A program made the position numbers and the translations under genes. Positions 51,117-60,975 of a DNA stretch of 64,000 nucleotides are shown one piece after another. The stretch lies in contig NZ_CP138953.1 in NCBI RefSeq assembly GCF_047126315.1, positions 868,001-932,000 on the forward strand, in the 5' to 3' direction. The DNA is from Shimia sp022448905 (lineage in GTDB: Bacteria; Pseudomonadota; Alphaproteobacteria; Rhodobacterales; Rhodobacteraceae). The notes below the pieces were generated by a model that saw nothing but the letters and a program-made list of their open reading frames with translations, made no database searches and had not been told where the DNA came from. Numbering within the stretch: the first letter of the stretch is position 1; each line of letters opens with the position of its first letter.

Positions 51117-53468
51117 TTACCGGTCATCCCCGCCAGCGGGACCACCTTCCATGGCGTCTTCATCCATCGCCGCTTCCACAGCACCCACAACCGCTTCACG
51201 CTGTTTTGGGGTGAGGTCTTCGGCATTGGCATCATCGGCAATGCGTACGGTGACTTCGCGGTGGGCAAATTTGATGCCTTCCCGCTCAAACAGCTCGCGG
51301 ATTTCCTGATACACCCGTTTGCGCACCAGCCATTGGTCGCCCGGTTTGGTCATGAACTTCACCCGAATGATCATGGCGCTGTCCTGCATCTCCACCACGC
51401 CCTGGGATTTCAAAGGCTGGATAAAGTTGTGGCCAATCACCGGATCGTCGAGCAATTCGATGCCAAGCTTTTTCACCAGCTTGCGGACGCGCTCCACGTC
51501 GGTGTCATAGGTCACACGCAGCTTGAGCTTCATGATCACCCAATCACGCGAATAGTTGGTGAGATACTGGATTTCGCCAAATGGGATGGTGTGCAGCGGG
51601 CCAAGGTGGTGGCGCAGCTGGAAGGAACGTACGGAGATCTTTTCCACCGTGCCTTTCACCGAGCCGATGTCGATGTATTCGCCTTTGCGGAAAGCGTCAT
51701 CAAACAGGAAGAACGCGCCGGAGAAGATGTCGCGCACCAGGGATTGCGCGCCAAAACCGACGGCCAAGCCCACCACACCAGCACCGGCAAACAAGGGGCT
51801 GACGTTCACGCCCATTTCCATCAGCACAATCAGGATGATGGTGACCAGGATCACCAGCAGGACAAAGTTGCGGAACAGCGGCAGCAAAGTTGCCAAACGG
51901 GAGGCGCTGGCACCGCCGCCCTCATCGCCGAGTTCCCCTGCTTCTGACGGGTCTGGCTGTTCTTCTCGAATGCGGTTGTCGATCCAGATGCGGAACGCGT
52001 GAAAACCGATGTAGCCCAGGAAGAGGATGACAATCACGTCGAGGAACCGCCCGCCGGCCATGTCTTCGTTCATGATGTTGTCGGCGTTGAAGATGTAGAG
52101 CGCAGCATAAAGACCTGCGACCAGCGCCAGCACGCCGGAAATCCGCCGTGCCAGTTCTTCAAAGGTGTTCATCTGACGGTGGTCGATGATGTTTTCCAGT
52201 TGGAACAGTTCCGCTTCCTGCTGTTCGGACAGATGGCCCTCCTCAACGGCTTCATCGCGCAGCGCGTCCGCCGCGTCGTTCATTTCCTTCACAGCGCGGT
52301 TGCGCTCAAAGTAGCGTTCGATGCCGAAGTTGATGGTGGCGTAAACCACCAGTACGGCGGTGAGGATCATATAGGCGCCCGCGATCAGGGGGATTTCTGT
52401 CTCATTGCCGAGGATCAAATCCCAGGACATGCGCGCCCAACCGTAAATCACATAGACAATGAAAATCGGTGCCCAGAGGGTGCTGGCCCAGCGGGTTGCC
52501 AAAGGAACGCGATCCGCTTCGCGGCCGTTGCGAATGGCAAAAGAAATGGCGCGGTAGTTGGCAAAGACCAGCGCGATGTTGCCAAGAGCAAAGAGGCTGG
52601 AAAGCACCAGAGTGTTCACGGCATAGACGTCGTAGACCAGGCCCAGCTCACTGAGCCATTCGCCAAAAATAATCGTGGTGACATCGACGATGCCCAGCCC
52701 AGTGACCCAGTAGTGCAGCTTTTTGGAGTCATGGGTGGAGAATTTCGGAATCCGATACTGCGGCAGGTACGGCGACAGGATCATGCGCCAAGTCAAAGCG
52801 ATCATGCGGGACAGAGCGTAGGCCGCAAAAATCGAAGCATTGGTGAAACGCACGGCCGTGTCATCTGAGGGGCCAAAAATCAGCAACCCAATCAGAGCCG
52901 CAAAAGCCATGCCCACAAACAAACCGATAACACCGGCGAGAAAGCGCACAACCAAAAACGGGAGTTTCTGGGTGTATCCTTCTGGGACTTCTCTGATCAA
53001 TGGCACAACAAAGCGTGCCGCCAACCTCCGGCCGTAGACTTGCCTCTCAAAAATGACACCAACGCCCAGCAACAGCAGGGTGATCACCAGTTGTTTAGCA
53101 AAGAAGAGAATACTGCCATCCGGGCTGGAGGCGCGCAGAATGAAGAGTACCTCGTTGATGGCGACAGGAAGGTGCTCAATGCGATCCTGAAGGACTTTGT
53201 TGAAGCCTTCCATTTCCCACTGCAGGCGCATCACCGTTGTCATGTTGGTGGTTTCGTTGATTGTCTCAACGGGTTCGGCGGGCTCGCCCGGCGCCATCGG
53301 GTTGCCGTTGCTATCCAAAATGATGACAGTCATGCCACTTTCGCTGGCCTGTTGTACAAGCTGAGAAATGGTGTCTGAGGCAGGAGCAGTGTCGGCCTCC
53401 TGCGCGTGAACAGCGGCCAAAGGCAAAAAGAGACATACCGAGAGAACGGCAAGCAGAAGTCGGATCAT
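51117..53468 (-). CDS. Large MscS-family mechanosensitive ion channel
   Basis: A 783-residue membrane protein, far longer than E. coli MscS (286). A signal peptide (LLLAVLSVCLFLPLAAVHA) and a periplasmic segment precede about ten hydrophobic segments. The MscS core is near residues 545-620: pore helix VVGLAVGFGAQSLVRDIFSG, then FFLFDDAFRKGEYIDIGSVKGTVEKIS (beta domain) and IPFGEIQYLTNYSRDW. The C-terminal alpha/beta domain follows (DTDVERVRKLVKKLGIE). It resembles the MscK/YbdG/YjeP-like enlarged channels. Monocistronic, between the J-domain gene and the glycan operon. Confidence 0.88.
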   Translation of the reverse strand: MIRLLLAVLSVCLFLPLAAVHAQEADTAPASDTISQLVQQASESGMTVIILDSNGNPMAPGEPAEPVETINETTNMTTVMRLQWEMEGFNKVLQDRIEHLPVAINEVLFILRASSPDGSILFFAKQLVITLLLLGVGVIFERQVYGRRLAARFVVPLIREVPEGYTQKLPFLVVRFLAGVIGLFVGMAFAALIGLLIFGPSDDTAVRFTNASIFAAYALSRMIALTWRMILSPYLPQYRIPKFSTHDSKKLHYWVTGLGIVDVTTIIFGEWLSELGLVYDVYAVNTLVLSSLFALGNIALVFANYRAISFAIRNGREADRVPLATRWASTLWAPIFIVYVIYGWARMSWDLILGNETEIPLIAGAYMILTAVLVVYATINFGIERYFERNRAVKEMNDAADALRDEAVEEGHLSEQQEAELFQLENIIDHRQMNTFEELARRISGVLALVAGLYAALYIFNADNIMNEDMAGGRFLDVIVILFLGYIGFHAFRIWIDNRIREEQPDPSEAGELGDEGGGASASRLATLLPLFRNFVLLVILVTIILIVLMEMGVNVSPLFAGAGVVGLAVGFGAQSLVRDIFSGAFFLFDDAFRKGEYIDIGSVKGTVEKISVRSFQLRHHLGPLHTIPFGEIQYLTNYSRDWVIMKLKLRVTYDTDVERVRKLVKKLGIELLDDPVIGHNFIQPLKSQGVVEMQDSAMIIRVKFMTKPGDQWLVRKRVYQEIRELFEREGIKFAHREVTVRIADDANAEDLTPKQREAVVGAVEAAMDEDAMEGGPAGGDDR

Positions 53469-53664
53469 GGGGTGGTCTTTCCTGTCGTCTTATCTTGGTC
53501 TTACACAAACAATGCGGTGGGGCAAAACAGATTACCGCGAGGGAGGGGCAATTTGCGGCTCTGTTGCATGGGTTTGCGGCGCTTTGGGGGTGACATCCGT
53601 GGGGAAACCCGATAGCGCGGAGGCAACGGGAAATGATACGCATTTTCGCAAAGGCACAAGAGAC

Positions 53665-54942
53665 GTGAGCCTGACAAAGACAGAAAAAATCGCCGTTTTG
53701 GGATTGGGCTATGTTGGCCTGCCGCTGGCCTTAGGCTTGGCGCGGGCGGGCTTTGATGTGGTGGGCTTTGATACCAACAGCCGGTTGGTGGCGCGTCTGC
53801 TCAACAACGATGATCCCAATAGTGAAGTGTCCTCCGATACTCTGGCAGCGAGCACGGCGGTGTTCACTGACGACGCTGCCGATCTGGCAGGGCGCACTGC
53901 GTTTATTCTGGGGGTGCCCACACCGATCACCGATGCCAAGGAACCTGATTTGGGGCCGGTTTTGGGAGCCTGCACCACCATCGCGCCGTATCTGACGCCC
54001 GGCGCTTTGGTGATTTTGGAAAGCACGGTGTATCCCGGTGTGACCGAGGATGTATGCGGCCCGGCCTTGGCGAAAGCCAGCGGGCTTACAGCAGGCACAG
54101 ACATCAAACTGGGCTATTCGCCAGAGCGGGTGAACCCCGGCGATGCGGAGCACACGCTGGAGCATGTGGTCAAGGTCGTAGCGGCGCAGGACGCGGAAAC
54201 GCTGGACCGTGTGGATGCCATTTACCGCCCGGTGATCAAGGCAGGTTTGCACCGCGCCAGTTCGATCAAAACCGCTGAGGCGGCCAAAGTGATCGAAAAC
54301 ACCCAGCGGGATTTGAACATCGCGCTGGTGAATGAGTTTTCCCTGATCTTTGCGCGCATGGGGCTGGACACGCTGGAAGTGCTCGAAGCGGCAGGCACCA
54401 AATGGAACTTCCTGCCGTTTACGCCGGGTCTGGTCGGCGGGCACTGCATTGGGGTCGACCCTTATTACCTGACCTATCGCGCAGAGCAGCTCGGCTATCG
54501 GCCCGAGGTGATTTTGGCGGGGCGGCGGATCAACGACCACATGGGCCGCCATGTGGCGCAGGAGTTGATCAAAGGGCTATTGGCCAAAGGCACCAATGCC
54601 GCTGGCGCGCGGGTGCTGGTCATGGGGCTGGCGTTTAAGGAAAACTGTGCCGACACGCGCAATTCGCGTGTTGTGGATATTGTGGATGAGCTCAAAAGCT
54701 ATTCTGCGACGGTCGACATCTGGGACCCATGGGTGGACCCTGAAGCGTTGGATGCGGACTACGGCTATGCCTTGGTCGATCAGCCTCAAAATGGGGCGTA
54801 TGACGCCGTGGTCGTTGCCGTTGCGCATCGCCAGTTCCGCGAGTTGGACAGCGCGGCGATAAGAGCCCTCGGAAAGCCGGACGCTTTGCTTTACGATATC
54901 AAAGGGGTTTTGCCGAAGTCCGAGTCGGACTGGCGGCTATAG
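53665..54942 (+). CDS. Nucleotide sugar dehydrogenase (UDP-HexNAc 6-dehydrogenase, TviB/WbpA-like)
   Basis: A 425-residue NAD-dependent enzyme oxidising a UDP-N-acetylhexosamine to the uronic acid. NAD motif VLGLGYVGLPLA (~10-21); GVPTPITDAKEPDLGPVLGAC; the active-site cysteine in GGHCIGVDPYYLTY; and C-terminal GLAFKENCADTRNSRVVDIV. Length equals that of TviB. Start: GTG 53665, giving an N-terminus just before the Rossmann strand; an open frame runs upstream to 53467 but lacks a ribosome site. It is the first gene of the glycan operon and suggests that a HexNAcA sugar is incorporated. Confidence 0.88.
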   Translation: MSLTKTEKIAVLGLGYVGLPLALGLARAGFDVVGFDTNSRLVARLLNNDDPNSEVSSDTLAASTAVFTDDAADLAGRTAFILGVPTPITDAKEPDLGPVLGACTTIAPYLTPGALVILESTVYPGVTEDVCGPALAKASGLTAGTDIKLGYSPERVNPGDAEHTLEHVVKVVAAQDAETLDRVDAIYRPVIKAGLHRASSIKTAEAAKVIENTQRDLNIALVNEFSLIFARMGLDTLEVLEAAGTKWNFLPFTPGLVGGHCIGVDPYYLTYRAEQLGYRPEVILAGRRINDHMGRHVAQELIKGLLAKGTNAAGARVLVMGLAFKENCADTRNSRVVDIVDELKSYSATVDIWDPWVDPEALDADYGYALVDQPQNGAYDAVVVAVAHRQFRELDSAAIRALGKPDALLYDIKGVLPKSESDWRL

Positions 54943-54957
54943 AGCGAGGCGGGTGAC

Positions 54958-56181
54958 GTGTCCGAGGCGATTTCTTTGACAGGTGATTTGGCGGCCAATG
55001 CGTCGCCGCGCGTGCTGTTTTACAGTCACGACACCTATGGTCTGGGCCATTTGCGACGCTCGCGTGCGCTGGCCACGGCGATCACACAGGCGGACAGCCG
55101 GATTTCTGCGCTGATCCTGACCGGCTCCCCAGTGGCGGGGCGCTTCCCGTTTCCGGACAATGTTGACCACATTCGCCTGCCCGGCGTGACCAAAACGCCG
55201 GATGGGGATTATGAGAGCGAGCGTCTGGGACTGCACATTGATGAGACCACGGCGCTGAGGGCTGGGCTGATCAAAGCCACGGTGGAGCATTTTGATCCCG
55301 ATATCCTGATCGTGGACAAAGAGCCAACCGGCTTTCGCGGCGAACTGTTGCCGGCGCTGGAATGGCTCAAGGCCAAGCGCAAGGCGCATCTGGTGCTGGG
55401 TCTGCGCGACGTGCTGGACGAACCAAACGTGCTGGCGGCCGAGTGGGACCGCAAAGGCGCTCTGGAAGCGGCTGAGAAATACTACGATGAGACTTGGGTC
55501 TACGGGCTGCGCTCGATTTATGATCCGGTGGCCGGTTTGAACTTGTCGCAAAATTTCCGCTCCCGCATGAAATTCACCGGCTATCTGCACCGCGAAGCGC
55601 TGAGCGAAGGCGAAACCCCAGAGCAGCCCTATGTGCTGGTCACCCCCGGTGGCGGCGGCGATGGTGCAGGCATGGTGGATCTGGTGCTGTCGGCCTATGA
55701 GCAGGACCCGGAGTTGTCTCCACGTGCGGTGCTGGTCTATGGCCCCTTCCTGAGCGGCGAAGTGCGCGCCGAGTTTGAGGCCCGTGTTGCCAAGCTCAAT
55801 GGCCGGGTGCAAGCCGTGGGCTTTGACAGCCGTATGGAAACCCTGATGAAGGGCGCGATGGGGATTGTCTCGATGGGCGGCTACAACACCTTCTGTGAGG
55901 TGCTGTCCTTTGACAAACCGGTGGTGATTGTGCCGCGCACACGCCCCCGCATGGAGCAACATATCCGCGCCAGCCGGGCCGAAAGCCTTGGCCTTGTGCG
56001 CATGTTGGACGAGCAGCGCGACGGCTTCACGCCACAGGCGATGATCGCCGCCATTCGCGCGTTGCCGGATCAACCAAAACCAAGCCACGCCTTTGTGCCC
56101 GGTCTGCTCGACGGGTTGGACGTGGTCTCCGAACGTACTTTGGCGATGCTTGGCATTGCCCGATCTCAAGGCGCTGCATGA
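54958..56181 (+). CDS. Glycosyltransferase, MurG/GT28-like
   Basis: A 407-residue GT-B protein. N-terminal VLFYSHDTYGLGHLRRSRALA is the GxGHxxR loop of MurG-like enzymes; the C-terminal half has VLVTPGGGGDG (GGxG nucleotide loop) and GYNTFCEVLSFDKPVVIVPR with RPRMEQHIRA, the usual acceptor/donor site pattern (G.NT..E.....P....P.....EQ..RA). Start is GTG 54958 after GAGG. The stop overlaps the next start by four bases. A paralogue with the same pattern is encoded at 59081. Confidence 0.85.
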   Translation: MSEAISLTGDLAANASPRVLFYSHDTYGLGHLRRSRALATAITQADSRISALILTGSPVAGRFPFPDNVDHIRLPGVTKTPDGDYESERLGLHIDETTALRAGLIKATVEHFDPDILIVDKEPTGFRGELLPALEWLKAKRKAHLVLGLRDVLDEPNVLAAEWDRKGALEAAEKYYDETWVYGLRSIYDPVAGLNLSQNFRSRMKFTGYLHREALSEGETPEQPYVLVTPGGGGDGAGMVDLVLSAYEQDPELSPRAVLVYGPFLSGEVRAEFEARVAKLNGRVQAVGFDSRMETLMKGAMGIVSMGGYNTFCEVLSFDKPVVIVPRTRPRMEQHIRASRAESLGLVRMLDEQRDGFTPQAMIAAIRALPDQPKPSHAFVPGLLDGLDVVSERTLAMLGIARSQGAA

Positions 56182-57416
56182 CTTCAGAAAGACCTAAGGT
56201 GGCGGTGGTGGTCAAAGGCTGGCCCCGCCTGTCCGAGACCTTTATTGCGCAGGAAATTGTGGCCCTGGAAGAGACGGGATACGACCTGTCGATGTGGTCC
56301 CTGCGCTTCCCCACCGACAAGAAACGCCACCCGCTGCATGAGCGTTTGCAGGCGCCGGTGCATTACCTGCCGGAATATCTGCATCAGGAGCCGCTGCGTG
56401 TGCTCAAGGGCGTTTTTGCGGGACTGTTCAAGAAACGGTTTTGGGCCGCCACGAGAGCTTGGCTCAAAGACCTCCGTCGTGATGTGACCCGCAACCGGGT
56501 GCGCCGTTTTGGGCAGGCCTGTGTTCTGGCGCGGGAGCTGCCGGACGACATTGACCTGCTATATGCGCATTTCATGCACACGCCGGCCTCGGTGACACGC
56601 TATGCGGCGATCATACGCGACATGCCGTGGTCGGTGTCGGCCCATGCCAAGGACATCTGGACTTCGCCGGAGTGGGAAAAGCGCGAAAAACTGCAAGACA
56701 GCACCTTTGGCGCGGAGTTTTTGGCGACCTGTACAAAGGTCGGCGCGGATCACTTGGCTGAACTGGCCGACAGGCCGGATCGCGTGGAACTGGTATATCA
56801 CGGCTTGGACCTGACCCGTTTTCCAGAGCCACCCACAGAGCGGCCTGAGGGCGGTGGTGTGCGTTTCCTGTCTGTGGGGCGTTTGGTGGAGAAGAAGGGC
56901 TTTGACCGTCTGATCTCTGCCTTGGCACTCTTGCCCAAAGACCTCGATTGGCATTGGGACCATATTGGCGGCGGCGGGGACGGCAGCTTGTTGAAAGTAC
57001 AGGCTGAGACCCTTGGCATTGCTGATCGTATCACCTGGCGTGGGGCCTGCGACCAGCCCGAAGTGATCGAGGCGATGCGGGTGTCCGACGTGTTTGTGCT
57101 GCCAAGCCGGATTGCCGAGGACGGTGACCGTGACGGCTTGCCAAATGTGCTGATGGAAGCGGCGAGCCAAAATCTGTGCCTGTTGTCCACGCCGGTGTCT
57201 GCGATCCCGGAGTTCATCACCGACGGCGAACATGGCGTGTTGTCCAGCGACGCGCCAGAGGCACTTGCGGCGGCCATGGAGCGGCTGGCGCGGGATGCGG
57301 AGCTTCGGGAGACGTTGACCGAGGCGGCTTATGGTCGGCTGACGGCGCATTTCCTGATGCAGCCGGGCATTGCCCAGCTCGACGCGCGCCTGCAAGCGGC
57401 TGCGGCGAAGGCCTAA
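56178..57416 (+). CDS. GT4 glycosyltransferase (WcaL-like)
   Basis: A 412-residue retaining GT-B enzyme. It opens VAVVVKGWPRLSETFIAQEI, where the FPxxSETF-like motif (here WPRLSETF) is typical of colanic-acid WcaL-type transferases, then YAHFMHTPASVTRYAA and SVSAHAKDIW. C-terminal motifs: FLSVGRLVEKKGFDRLISAL and EDGDRDGLPNVLMEAASQ, the EX7E-type donor site. It is in the overlapping operon 53.7-61.4 kb. Acceptor unknown. Confidence 0.87.
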   Translation: MTSERPKVAVVVKGWPRLSETFIAQEIVALEETGYDLSMWSLRFPTDKKRHPLHERLQAPVHYLPEYLHQEPLRVLKGVFAGLFKKRFWAATRAWLKDLRRDVTRNRVRRFGQACVLARELPDDIDLLYAHFMHTPASVTRYAAIIRDMPWSVSAHAKDIWTSPEWEKREKLQDSTFGAEFLATCTKVGADHLAELADRPDRVELVYHGLDLTRFPEPPTERPEGGGVRFLSVGRLVEKKGFDRLISALALLPKDLDWHWDHIGGGGDGSLLKVQAETLGIADRITWRGACDQPEVIEAMRVSDVFVLPSRIAEDGDRDGLPNVLMEAASQNLCLLSTPVSAIPEFITDGEHGVLSSDAPEALAAAMERLARDAELRETLTEAAYGRLTAHFLMQPGIAQLDARLQAAAAKA

Positions 57417-57420
57417 CCTC

Positions 57421-58497
57421 ATGGGGCCGATTGCGTTTTATGCCCCTCTGAAATCACCGCATCATCCGGTGCCGTCCGGCGAGCGCCAGATGGCGCGCAA
57501 CCTGATGCAGCTGCTGACGCGCGATGGCGTCGTGCCCCAGTTGGTCTCTGAGCTGCGCAGCTTTGATAAACACGGCGATGGTGCGGTGCAGGCAGCGCTG
57601 CTGGCACAGGCGGAGGCGGAGATACCGACGCTGATTGCTAAGGGGCGGGCCGAGGGCTGGGCGCTGTGGGCGACCTATCACAGCTATTACAAAGCGCCGG
57701 ATTTGTTGGGGCCAACCGTGAGCGCGGCTTTGGGCATTCCCTATGTGTCCTTTGAGGCCACGAGAGCCAACAAACGCTTGGGCGGGCCTTGGGATGCTTT
57801 TGAGAAAAAGGCGCAGGCGGCCTGTGATGCGGCGGATGTGTTGTTTCACTTCACGGGGCGCGATGCAGTGGCTTTGCGGGGTCATCTGAAAGTCGGGCAA
57901 CAGCTTGTGCATCTGCCGCCGTTTCTGGCGCAGGAGAATTTGCCAACCCAAGCGGAGCCGGATGCGTCGACCCTTCTGGTGGCGGGCATGATGCGCAAGG
58001 GCGACAAACTGGCGTCATACAGCATCATCGCGGAGGCCTTGGGGCATCTGACTGGCGACTGGCAGGTCGAGATTGCTGGAGATGGGCCGTGTCGTGCTGA
58101 GGTTGAGGCGCTGATGGCACCCTATGGGGGTCGGGTGCGATTTTTGGGACAGCTGGACGCCAGGGAAATGGCGCAGGCGTACGAGCGCGCGCGCGTCTTT
58201 TTCTGGCCCGGCGTAAACGAGGCCTTTGGCATGGTCTACCTGGAGGCGCAGGCACATGGTGTGCCGGTGGTGGCACAGGATCGCCCCGGTGTGCGCGATG
58301 TGGTCGCGGCAGAGGGCTTGGTGGCCGACCCAACCCCGGATGCGCTTGCAGCGGCGCTTTTGACGGTGTTGAATGACGATGAAACCCATCGGCAGCGGGC
58401 GCAAGAGGCGCGGGATTTGGTGCAAAACCACCACCTGCTCACAGCCGCCCGGCAGACCGTGTGGGAGGTTCTGAACCCATTGATGAAAGAGACATGA
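57421..58497 (+). CDS. GT4-like glycosyltransferase
   Basis: A 358-residue GT-B protein with FYAPLKSPHHPVPSGERQMAR at the N-terminus, a short acceptor domain, and a C-terminal GT1-type domain (LLVAGMMRKGDKLASYSIIAEAL; VEIAGDGPCRAEVEALM; WPGVNEAFGMVYLEAQAHG with the EX7E pair). Start ATG 57421 lies four bases after the previous stop; the frame open to 57370 overlaps the previous gene and is not needed. The N-terminal half is divergent from well-known families. Confidence 0.83.
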   Translation: MGPIAFYAPLKSPHHPVPSGERQMARNLMQLLTRDGVVPQLVSELRSFDKHGDGAVQAALLAQAEAEIPTLIAKGRAEGWALWATYHSYYKAPDLLGPTVSAALGIPYVSFEATRANKRLGGPWDAFEKKAQAACDAADVLFHFTGRDAVALRGHLKVGQQLVHLPPFLAQENLPTQAEPDASTLLVAGMMRKGDKLASYSIIAEALGHLTGDWQVEIAGDGPCRAEVEALMAPYGGRVRFLGQLDAREMAQAYERARVFFWPGVNEAFGMVYLEAQAHGVPVVAQDRPGVRDVVAAEGLVADPTPDALAAALLTVLNDDETHRQRAQEARDLVQNHHLLTAARQTVWEVLNPLMKET

Positions 58498-59084
58498 TGA
58501 TCCGATTGGCCATGCTGCGGCACGGACACACCCATTGGAACCGCGCCGGACAAATCCAGGGGCGCACGGACATTCCGCTGGACGATGAGGCGCGCGAAGG
58601 TCTGGCAGAGTTCAAACTGCCCGCAGGCTGGGACGCCGCCGAACTGGTGGCAAGCCCGTTGCTCCGCGCGCAGGAAACCGGCGAAATTGTCACCGGGCGC
58701 AGGCCAGCGGTGGTCGACGCGCTGATCGAGATGGACTGGGGGGATTGGGAAGGCAAAAAGGGCGTGGACCTTAAGGCCGATCCCAACAGCGGGTTTCGCG
58801 ACATCGAGCAGTGGGGCTGGGACTACCAGCCGCCGGGCGGGGAAAGCCCGCAGATGGTCTGGGACCGCTTGGCGCCGTGGTTGTTTGGCCTAAAGCGGGA
58901 TTGCATTGCGGTCTGCCACATCGGCATCATGCGGATGATTTTGGCCAAGGCGCATGGCTGGGATTTTGACGGCCCGGCCCCGTTTGCGGTGAAGCGCAAC
59001 CGGCTGTTTGTGGTGGAAATTGAGGGGGATACGGTTAAAGTCGCAGACCCTGATATTGTGCGATTGGAAAGGCGCAGCGCATGA
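58494..59084 (+). CDS. Histidine phosphatase family protein (phosphoglycerate-mutase-like)
   Basis: A 196-residue phosphatase. The catalytic RHG motif is in AMLRHGHTHWN (~5-15), the proton donor region EMDWGDWEGKKG (E..G..EG) and the second catalytic histidine in IAVCHIGIMRMI. Members of this family dephosphorylate sugar or nucleotide phosphates. Its place between glycosyltransferase genes, with ATGA overlaps on both sides, suggests a sugar phosphate as substrate; none is identified. Confidence 0.88.
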   Translation: MMIRLAMLRHGHTHWNRAGQIQGRTDIPLDDEAREGLAEFKLPAGWDAAELVASPLLRAQETGEIVTGRRPAVVDALIEMDWGDWEGKKGVDLKADPNSGFRDIEQWGWDYQPPGGESPQMVWDRLAPWLFGLKRDCIAVCHIGIMRMILAKAHGWDFDGPAPFAVKRNRLFVVEIEGDTVKVADPDIVRLERRSA

Positions 59085-60223
59085 AAGTTTTGATCGCTGT
59101 CACCCATCTTCTGGGCACCGGGCATCTGTCCCGCGCTCTGACACTTGCCCGCGCGTTCACGCGTGATGGCCACGAGGCTGTGGTGCTGTCGGGCGGCATG
59201 CCTGCAGAGCATCTGGACAAGGACGGCATTGCATTGGTGCAGCTGCCGCCGCTGGCCTCGGATGGTGTGGATTTCACCAAGCTGTTGACTGAATTGGGCG
59301 TGGAGGCGGATGCCGCCTATCTGGCCAAGCGTCAGGCGATGATGGTGAAAGCGGTAGAGGACATGGCGCCCGATGTGGTGATCACCGAACTCTTCCCCTT
59401 TGGCCGTCGTAGCCTGTCGGCGGAGTTTGAAGCCTTGCTAGACGCCGCCAAATCATTGCCGCAGCCTGCCTTGGTGCTGGTCTCGGTGCGCGACATCCTT
59501 GCACCGCCGTCGAAAGCCTCCAAAGCGGCTCGCGCCCGCGAGGTGATCAAACAGTATTACGACGGCATTCTGGTGCATGCCGACCCAGAGCTGACCAAAC
59601 TCGACATGAGCTGGCCATTGACCAGCGATGTGACGGCGATGCTGCGCTACACCGGCTACGTGGCGCCGCCCGCGCCACAACAGCATCCGGACAGCGCAGG
59701 TGCCGGTGAAATTGTGGTCAGCGCCGGGGGCGGCGCGGTCGGACAGGCGCTGTTTGAATGTGCGATCAAAGCCGCCAAACGTAGCCCGTTGCGGTGGCGC
59801 TTGTTGGTGGGCGGGGCCAATGCCGAGGCGCGGATTGCAGAGCTCAAAACGCTGGCCGATGATCCGATGATCAAGATTGAACCGGTGCGGCCCGATTTCC
59901 GGCAAATGCTGCACCATGTGACCGCCTCGGTCAGCATGTGCGGCTACAACACCGCGCTCGATGTGCTGCAAACCGGCGTGCCAGCGGTGTTTGTGCCGTT
60001 TGATGATGGCGGGGAAGTGGAGCAGACCCTGCGCGCGCGCGCCCTTTCCGTGCAGCCCGGCATCGAAGTGCTCAGCGCCACCGACCTGACCCCGCAAAGC
60101 CTGATGGCAGAGATCAAACGTGTGGCCTCCAAAGACCGCCGCAGCCCGTCCGGCCTGCGTATGAATGGCGCGGCTGAGAGCGTGCGTATTGCCCAATCCA
60201 TGCTGGCGGAGCTGCGCGGGTGA
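59081..60223 (+). CDS. Glycosyltransferase, MurG/GT28-like, paralogue of the 54958 gene
   Basis: A 380-residue GT-B protein beginning VLIAVTHLLGTGHLSRALTL (GxGHxxR loop), then VVLSGGMPAEHLDK. The C-terminal domain shows IVVSAGGGAVGQALFECAI, and MCGYNTALDVLQTGVPAVFVPFDDGGEVEQTLRA split across the donor site (GYNTALD, VFVPFDDGGEVEQ). Same architecture as the 54958 gene, suggesting an ancient duplication with acceptor divergence. Overlaps both neighbours by ATGA. Confidence 0.85.
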   Translation: MKVLIAVTHLLGTGHLSRALTLARAFTRDGHEAVVLSGGMPAEHLDKDGIALVQLPPLASDGVDFTKLLTELGVEADAAYLAKRQAMMVKAVEDMAPDVVITELFPFGRRSLSAEFEALLDAAKSLPQPALVLVSVRDILAPPSKASKAARAREVIKQYYDGILVHADPELTKLDMSWPLTSDVTAMLRYTGYVAPPAPQQHPDSAGAGEIVVSAGGGAVGQALFECAIKAAKRSPLRWRLLVGGANAEARIAELKTLADDPMIKIEPVRPDFRQMLHHVTASVSMCGYNTALDVLQTGVPAVFVPFDDGGEVEQTLRARALSVQPGIEVLSATDLTPQSLMAEIKRVASKDRRSPSGLRMNGAAESVRIAQSMLAELRG

Positions 60224-60975
60224 GGATCGACTGGTCAGCGCTGCGGGCGGAACTGGCGCAATGGCGCGCAGAAGGTCTGGTGCTGCCCTTGTGGTGGCGC
60301 GATGACGACGCGGTTGCCCCCACCGAGGCGCTTGATCAGCTTGCGTCTTTAAGCACAGCGACGGAAGTTCCGGTACACTTGGCGATCATACCCAAAGACG
60401 CCAACGAGGCTTTGGCGCAGGACTTGGCGACGTGCTTTGTGCCGGTTGTGCACGGCTGGGCCCATGTCAGCCACACGCCGGAGGGTGTGAAAAACGCAGA
60501 GTTTGGGGCGGGCCGCCCTGCCAACGCGGCACTGGCGGATGCGTCTCAAGGCCTTGCGCGACTTCGCGCCCTGTTTGGCGACAAGTTGGCGCCGATGTTT
60601 GTGCCGCCGTGGAACCGGATTGCGCCCGATGTTGTGGCCGGGCTGGCCGAGGCTGGTTTTGACGCGGTGTCGACCTATAACCCTCGTAAAACCGCCATGG
60701 CCGCCTCCTGTGTGGCGCAGATCAACACGCACATTGATCCGATTTTCTGGCGCGGCCATAGAGGGTTGGTGGATGTAGAGACATTGCTGTCTCAAGTGGT
60801 CAAGCTGCTACAAGACCGCCGCGCGGGTCACACGGACAATCAAGAACCCCTGGGATATCTCACGCACCACCTTGTGCATGACGCCGATATCTGGGAGTTT
60901 TCGCGGCAGTTTTTGCAGGAAATTTGCGAAGGGCCAGTGCGGCTTTATCGCCATGATGGAAAGGGCATTTCATGA
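60220..60975 (+). CDS. Polysaccharide deacetylase-like protein (NodB/CE4-type)
   Basis: A 251-residue protein of the glycoside hydrolase/deacetylase fold. WWRDDDAV (~26-33) supplies the acidic metal/base residues, VPVHLAIIPKDAN follows, HGWAHVSH (~82-89) corresponds to the HxxxH metal ligands, and FVPPWNRIAPD to the RPPWG-like motif. No signal peptide, so it acts in the cytosol, probably on a nucleotide- or lipid-linked N-acetylated sugar made by this operon, consistent with the UDP-HexNAc dehydrogenase at its head. Confidence 0.8.
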   Translation: MRIDWSALRAELAQWRAEGLVLPLWWRDDDAVAPTEALDQLASLSTATEVPVHLAIIPKDANEALAQDLATCFVPVVHGWAHVSHTPEGVKNAEFGAGRPANAALADASQGLARLRALFGDKLAPMFVPPWNRIAPDVVAGLAEAGFDAVSTYNPRKTAMAASCVAQINTHIDPIFWRGHRGLVDVETLLSQVVKLLQDRRAGHTDNQEPLGYLTHHLVHDADIWEFSRQFLQEICEGPVRLYRHDGKGIS

